DNA of 40,743 nucleotides from a virus. The stretch is taken from IMG/VR virus record IMGVR_UViG_3300043395_001926, positions 1 to 40,743 of that record. One strand, written 5' to 3'. Within the stretch, counting starts at the first letter, position 1. Every line of letters starts with the position of its first letter. A program made the translations under genes and the position numbers. Below the pieces are notes generated by a model. It was not told where the DNA came from. It ran no database searches and was given only the letters and a program-made list of their open reading frames with translations. This document shows positions 36,557-40,743 of the stretch, one piece after another.

Positions 36557-39100
36557 TTAGAAACTAACTTTCAAACTAAAGTTTTGGTTAATTCCCCATC
36601 CTTTGAAACCACTACCTAATGTACCTACTGCAGTACCACCGGCATCGTTTGCTTCAACCCAATAGTTTTGGTCGAATAAGTTATACACTTGATATTGTGC
36701 ATATGATTCATAACCTAACAATTTGAATTTATATCCAACTCTTGCATCAGTTACACCGAATGCAGGTAATTGATATGGTTGAGTTGTTACTGCTGGGTTT
36801 GTACGAGATGTTGGGTCATAGTATGCAAAATACTTATCGTTGTAAGTATAAGTTGCTGATACATCTAAACCTTTTGTTACTTGGTAACGTGTGTACACAC
36901 CTAATTGTGTTTGAGGTTGGTCACCTACATATAATCCATCTGAATAGATATTTGTTTTAACATCAACATTTTTAATGTCATCTCTAATAACTGCTGATGC
37001 ATTACCTTTCCATTTCCAATCACCGAATGATGCAAATCCATTAACATCTAACTTAGAAGTAACTTTAACTGCTGCTTCAAATTCTAAACCTTGATGTAAT
37101 GCACCTTGGCCAGTAATTAATGCTCTATATTGAGTACCATCTGCGTTTGTTAATAATGGAGATGTTAGAGAACGATTTTGGAAATCGGTATAATATGCGT
37201 TTGCTTTGAAACGGAATGCTCTACTACGGAAACCATATCCCACTTCATATGCAGTTGCTTCTTCATTCTTAATATTTGAGTTCACCGCATTACCACTATT
37301 GATTGCAGTAGCAGTTGCGGGTGATGCTCCGTTAAAAATGAATGAAAAATAAGGTGCTCTACTATATTGACCAGCGTTTACAAAAACATTGTTCTTTTCA
37401 TCTAAATTATAGTTGAAACCTGCTTTATAGTTATAACCTGTAATGTTTACTTTTTCAGAAAACTTTTCAGTATGAGTTGCGTTATATCTATCTACACGTT
37501 GATATTGTGTTTGAGAAATTGCACCTTGCACAAATGCTGATAATTTATCTTTTGAATATTCCAATTGTCCGAATGTACCTTCGTAATCAACTAAACCATC
37601 ATTATCATAAGCAACACGATTGTTTTCAGGAGTAATTTTTGTGATATCAATATAATCACTTGCATTCGGGTCAACAGTTGCGTTTGGAGTGAAGATATCT
37701 TTATAATAAGAACCACCGATTAAATCTCTCATTTCACGGAAGTGAGTTCCTTTATAAGTTCTAGCATCAACACCCAATGTTAAGTTTAAGTTATCAGTTA
37801 AATCGTGATTTAAAGTTGATAACACACCATACCAAGTGTGGTTGTTGATTGAGTTACGAATACCATATTTTGAACCAGTTGTAGATGCTGCGTTAATTGA
37901 AACTTGTGGGTCTAATACTAAATGTCCTTCTGCATCTCTAACAATTGTAGAAGCATAAGAACCGATTGCACCACTACCACCACCATGTCCGATTGATGCG
38001 TATGCTGATGTATTCAATTGAGTCTTTGGAGAAATTGTCCAATAGTGATTCAAACTGAAAATTGGTTTATGATAATAGTTTGTTGCGATATTCTTTTGTT
38101 CACCATTAATAGTGTAAATATCTTTGTTATATTTCAAACCATATTTTTCATATTCAGCAGGAGTTAAACGAGATGTTCTTTGTCCGTGTTCTTGTGGAGC
38201 ACCGATTGCTGTGAACTGAATCTTATGTTTTAAACCTAAATCTTTAGCGTAAGATAAGAAATAAGAATATGCGTTTGTATAAGTTCCATCAATATACCCA
38301 TTACCTGCAGTTTTACTACCTACGAAAGAAAATGCTCCGTATTTAGTATTACCAGTTGATAATGATAATGTAGTTTTACTCATACCATAATCAGTTAATG
38401 ATTGTTGGATAGACCCACCCTTTTCAGCATCAGTAGTTTTAGTGATAATATTCATTGTACCACCAACTGATTGAATTGCTAATTTAGATGCCCCTAAACC
38501 TCTTTGAACTTGCATTTGTTTTAACGCATCACCGATACCTGCCCAGTTTGAGAAATAAACCCAACCTGATTCCATATCATTTACCGGAACACCATTGATT
38601 AAGATTGCAACGTTCTTTTGGTCAAATCCTCTAATGTTGATACGAGAATCACCAGTACCACCACCACCTTTTGTAATAAATGCAGATGGAGTGATTTTTA
38701 CTAATTCAGGTAATTCTTGTGAACCTAAGTTCTCAACTGCAAATTTTGTTGTAATTGATGAAATAGCTGCTGGAGTTTTTCTATCAATACCATAAGATGC
38801 AATTACAGCCACTTCTTTCAAACCGATTGAAGTTGATTGTAATTCAATTGTAACACCATCTTTTGCAGGCACTTCTTTTGTTGTATAACCTACAAATGAT
38901 ATTTTTAAATTATCACCTTGTTTTGCTGTTTTAAAATCAAATGTACCATCTAACCCAGATGTTACACCGCCTTTAGCAGTACTAATTGTAGCACCTGCCA
39001 GTACCTCTTTCGTTTGTGCATCAACAACTTTACCTTTAATTTGTCCAAATGAAACAAATGAGGTAAGTGTAATACCCAAAAGTAATAATACTTTTTTCAT
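36557..39100 (-). CDS. TonB-dependent outer-membrane receptor, SusC/RagA-like start
   Basis: A complete 847-residue receptor. Signal peptide ends VSFGQ (about residue 20). A CarboxypepD_reg-like domain (about 21-95: IKGKVVDAQTKEVLAGATIS, then ISFVGYTTKEV) is followed by the plug (about 105-225: ITPSAFITKGGGGTGDSRIN, then INGVPVNDMESGWVYFSN and SVGGTMNIITK). A 22-strand-type barrel follows to the C-terminal Phe (NFSLKVSF). Such proteins import iron complexes, vitamins or glycans with TonB energy. Both ends look intact, so this should be functional. A TonB box is not obvious. No neighbouring SusD gene is present. Finding it in a phage is unusual. Confidence 0.93.
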   Translation of the reverse strand: MKKVLLLLGITLTSFVSFGQIKGKVVDAQTKEVLAGATISTAKGGVTSGLDGTFDFKTAKQGDNLKISFVGYTTKEVPAKDGVTIELQSTSIGLKEVAVIASYGIDRKTPAAISSITTKFAVENLGSQELPELVKITPSAFITKGGGGTGDSRINIRGFDQKNVAILINGVPVNDMESGWVYFSNWAGIGDALKQMQVQRGLGASKLAIQSVGGTMNIITKTTDAEKGGSIQQSLTDYGMSKTTLSLSTGNTKYGAFSFVGSKTAGNGYIDGTYTNAYSYFLSYAKDLGLKHKIQFTAIGAPQEHGQRTSRLTPAEYEKYGLKYNKDIYTINGEQKNIATNYYHKPIFSLNHYWTISPKTQLNTSAYASIGHGGGSGAIGSYASTIVRDAEGHLVLDPQVSINAASTTGSKYGIRNSINNHTWYGVLSTLNHDLTDNLNLTLGVDARTYKGTHFREMRDLIGGSYYKDIFTPNATVDPNASDYIDITKITPENNRVAYDNDGLVDYEGTFGQLEYSKDKLSAFVQGAISQTQYQRVDRYNATHTEKFSEKVNITGYNYKAGFNYNLDEKNNVFVNAGQYSRAPYFSFIFNGASPATATAINSGNAVNSNIKNEEATAYEVGYGFRSRAFRFKANAYYTDFQNRSLTSPLLTNADGTQYRALITGQGALHQGLEFEAAVKVTSKLDVNGFASFGDWKWKGNASAVIRDDIKNVDVKTNIYSDGLYVGDQPQTQLGVYTRYQVTKGLDVSATYTYNDKYFAYYDPTSRTNPAVTTQPYQLPAFGVTDARVGYKFKLLGYESYAQYQVYNLFDQNYWVEANDAGGTAVGTLGSGFKGWGINQNFSLKVSF

Positions 39101-39157
39101 GTTTGTTTTGTTGTTTTAGTTAAAAAATATGTAATTCATATAATAAAAAGGTTTCCC

Positions 39158-39403
39158 TTATTTATTCGATAATAATAATTCCTTTTGTGGCATAAAATCA
39201 TCAGCTCCACCAGTTGTATAAGGTGGATTGAAATTATTTTTATGTTTAGGGGAATTAGTTCCGTGTTCTGGCTTCCATTCGTTGCCAGACTCGACTGAAT
39301 TTAGAGTGGATTGAATCTCCCTCCATTGTGAAGAAGTGATGTTGTTATCATCAACTGCTCTTATAAAACCTCTCAACCAGAATGTAAATTCGTGTGATGT
39401 CAT
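39158..39403 (-). CDS. small phage protein of unknown function
   Basis: An 81-residue soluble protein starting MTSHEFTFWLRGFIRAVDDN, followed by ITSSQWREIQSTLNSV, and a Pro/Gly-rich disordered end (NNFNPPYTTGGADDFMPQ). Proteins with this EFTFWLRGF start are familiar as phage hypotheticals of unknown role. A weak AAGG-GAAA-CCTT hairpin with T-run lies just after its stop, so it may be separated from the receptor gene transcript. Confidence 0.7.
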   Translation of the reverse strand: MTSHEFTFWLRGFIRAVDDNNITSSQWREIQSTLNSVESGNEWKPEHGTNSPKHKNNFNPPYTTGGADDFMPQKELLLSNK

Positions 39404-39432
39404 TGTAGATAAGTATTGTATATATTGAAAAA

Positions 39433-40743
39433 TTATTGGTTTATAATAAAGTTTCTGAAATAATCCAATTCATTATAAATCCAATCTAATATTATTTTTT
39501 TGTTCTCTTTTATTTTAGGTAAATTTTCCAAATAAATTCGTTTAGCATCTTCTAATGAAATTTTTTCTAATGCTTCAATTACAAAATCTACCTGTTTAAG
39601 TGGGTCTTCGGTTTCTAAAAATAAAGGATTTATTCCCAATTCTTTTATAAAAGTATGTCCACCTAATTTTTCAAATTCTCTATAAAATTTATTTGCACCT
39701 ACGGATATGAATAACTTTTCAAAGAATAATCCATGATATGTTTTTTCAGACCAGAAATCAAACATTTTGTTGAATAAAATATGAGTTTCTGCTACAATTT
39801 CAATGTAACTATTGTTGTATTCTTTATTTATTATATTTTGTGTTGTATATTCAAAACGTTTGTGTTCACCCAATGGGTCTACAATTTTATCATAATACGA
39901 AAGTGGTTTATAAAAATCAGTATTCCAATAATCAAATACTTCTTGTTTTAATAAATTTGTACCATCGGTATTTGGATTATGACTTTTGATTTGTGTAGCG
40001 TATTCATCAAAAAAGAATTTATTCATAGTTACATATCCTTTATCAACCAAACCATTTTCTATTATTTTGTTGATAAAATATAATCTATGATAACGAGGTT
40101 TACCACCTAACATACCAAACACCTTATCCCTATCATCAGTAGGTTCTACTAACCCATTTACCCAATCAAAAAATGTTTCTTGACCATTTAAAATTTGGTG
40201 CCAGTTATTAGGTGAAACTTCAAACGCAAGAATATCGTAAATATAATTCCAAAGTGAATTGAATGTATTTACTCTTGTATTTTTCAATCCTTCAAATAAA
40301 GGATAATCTGCAAGTTTGATGTAATCAAAATCATAGTCATAATTACATGCAGTATAATGGTCTACTTCATAATCCAATGGTTCAAAATATGCTAATCCAA
40401 ATGCAATTCTACAATTACGTTCTTTATATATTTGTTCTAATTTTTTAAGAAACCCAATACCATACACTCTAAATATTTTAACCCACACTCCTACAAATTG
40501 CCATCTATCTAAAATGAAAGTTGTATTTTCTGGTGGATTAATAAAAAGAGAATGTTGATTAGTATTAAAGAAATCATAATTAGCAATATTGTTACCTAAA
40601 TTATTTTCTCTACTCCAATGAATTGCTGTTTCATCAAAATCTGAATATAATTTTATTTGATATTCTTTACCTTCATGTGTAAGAGTGAATATTTTATATT
40701 CTTTGTTACCATCAGTTTGTTTAAATTTGGATTTACCAAATAG
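39433..40743 (-). CDS. large protein with glycosyltransferase-related C-terminus, 5' end outside the window
   Basis: The frame is open from the right edge to the stop at 39433, at least 436 residues; the GTG at 40488 is internal, since the 85 codons before it are in frame and stop-free. Within the last third, FDFWSEKTYHGLFFEKLFIS and then YREFEKLGGHTFIKELGINP match by pattern a segment found in phage and viral glycan-related proteins (a T/S-E-K-T-W/Y motif, then G-F/H-x-T-F). No donor motif visible in this part. The N-terminal part is missing, so the function is open; a glycan-modifying enzyme is the best guess. Confidence 0.6.
   Translation of the reverse strand, partial: LFGKSKFKQTDGNKEYKIFTLTHEGKEYQIKLYSDFDETAIHWSRENNLGNNIANYDFFNTNQHSLFINPPENTTFILDRWQFVGVWVKIFRVYGIGFLKKLEQIYKERNCRIAFGLAYFEPLDYEVDHYTACNYDYDFDYIKLADYPLFEGLKNTRVNTFNSLWNYIYDILAFEVSPNNWHQILNGQETFFDWVNGLVEPTDDRDKVFGMLGGKPRYHRLYFINKIIENGLVDKGYVTMNKFFFDEYATQIKSHNPNTDGTNLLKQEVFDYWNTDFYKPLSYYDKIVDPLGEHKRFEYTTQNIINKEYNNSYIEIVAETHILFNKMFDFWSEKTYHGLFFEKLFISVGANKFYREFEKLGGHTFIKELGINPLFLETEDPLKQVDFVIEALEKISLEDAKRIYLENLPKIKENKKIILDWIYNELDYFRNFIINQ

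Noticed and set aside
36557-39100. A host chromosome fragment or prophage border explaining the receptor gene
   Set aside because: Phage-type genes continue on both sides on the same strand, with phage-style terminator and promoter directly adjoining. A chimeric contig remains possible and is listed as the refuting test.
1-40743. tRNA genes, integrase, transposase, attachment sites
   Set aside because: I saw no cloverleaf with a GTTCGA-type arm, no recombinase or transposase motifs and no flanking direct repeats; a proper tRNA search was not possible.

Overview
The window looks like part of the genome of a large T4-type (myovirus-like) tailed phage infecting a member of the Bacteroidota. Evidence for the phage: every credible gene lies on the minus strand, genes overlap or abut by a few bases, and there are a T4-type clamp loader pair (gp44-like and gp62-like), a GroES-type co-chaperonin, dUTPase, a GH19 endolysin, a DUF3008 protein and several short proteins starting with a T4-like capsid-targeting sequence. 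Evidence for the host: strongly AT-rich DNA, signal peptides ending in FGQ, FSQ or NAQ, a SusC/TonB-type outer-membrane receptor, and promoters of the Bacteroidota form TTTG-N20-TAnnTTTG. Coordinates run against transcription, so the right end is upstream.

Layout, left to right. 1-1.7 kb: partial SGNH-like protein, DUF2061 membrane protein, HxGH nucleotidyltransferase and APS-kinase-like protein. 1.7-2.9 kb: terminator, endolysin, DUF3008 protein. 3.1-7.1 kb: small virion-type genes, four of which start with an M-(I)-[KS]-x-K/N-x-[LF]-x-E tag, with a HAD phosphatase among them. 7.1-10.2 kb: membrane and envelope proteins, including two coiled-coil proteins encoded in overlapping frames (spanin-like) and an outer-membrane beta-barrel on a long Ala/Ser then Glu/Lys spacer. 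10.2-11.8 kb: LpxH-like phosphoesterase, an unlisted 31-codon membrane peptide and a glycosyltransferase. 11.8-19.2 kb: an export-rich cluster with two CsgG-like proteins at its ends and a C-type-lectin/dockerin/cohesin-like pair, two lipoproteins and membrane proteins between them. 19.3-32.5 kb: about a dozen glycosyltransferase or glycan-metabolism genes (aminotransferase, GNAT, NDP-sugar pyrophosphorylase fused to a HAD domain, GDPD-like), with dUTPase inside. 32.5-36.5 kb: RHH regulator, PD-(D/E)XK nuclease, clamp loader small subunit, zinc ribbon, GroES, P-loop kinase, clamp loader large subunit. 36.5-40.7 kb: a full-length TonB-dependent receptor, a small phage protein and a large protein running off the right edge.

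Two promoter classes can be read by eye. Five sites of exactly 32 bp share TTTGG-N17-CGTATATTTG or a close relative and mostly serve the replication and nucleotide side; they match the host housekeeping consensus. A second motif, TATTTATA placed 20-24 nt before the start codon, precedes five genes, mostly on the virion/lysis/envelope side, and is a candidate late promoter. Five hairpins with T-runs mark operon ends.

How it fits together: the right part copies the genome and supports folding, the centre makes or modifies surface sugars, and the left part builds, packages and releases virions. The unusual feature is the number of exported proteins (ten with signal peptide or lipobox), which suggests that this phage remodels the host envelope or carries an elaborate adhesion apparatus. 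There is no stretch over 300 bases without a gene. I saw no tRNA, CRISPR array, insertion sequence or plus-strand gene. All names rest on motif reading without database searches.
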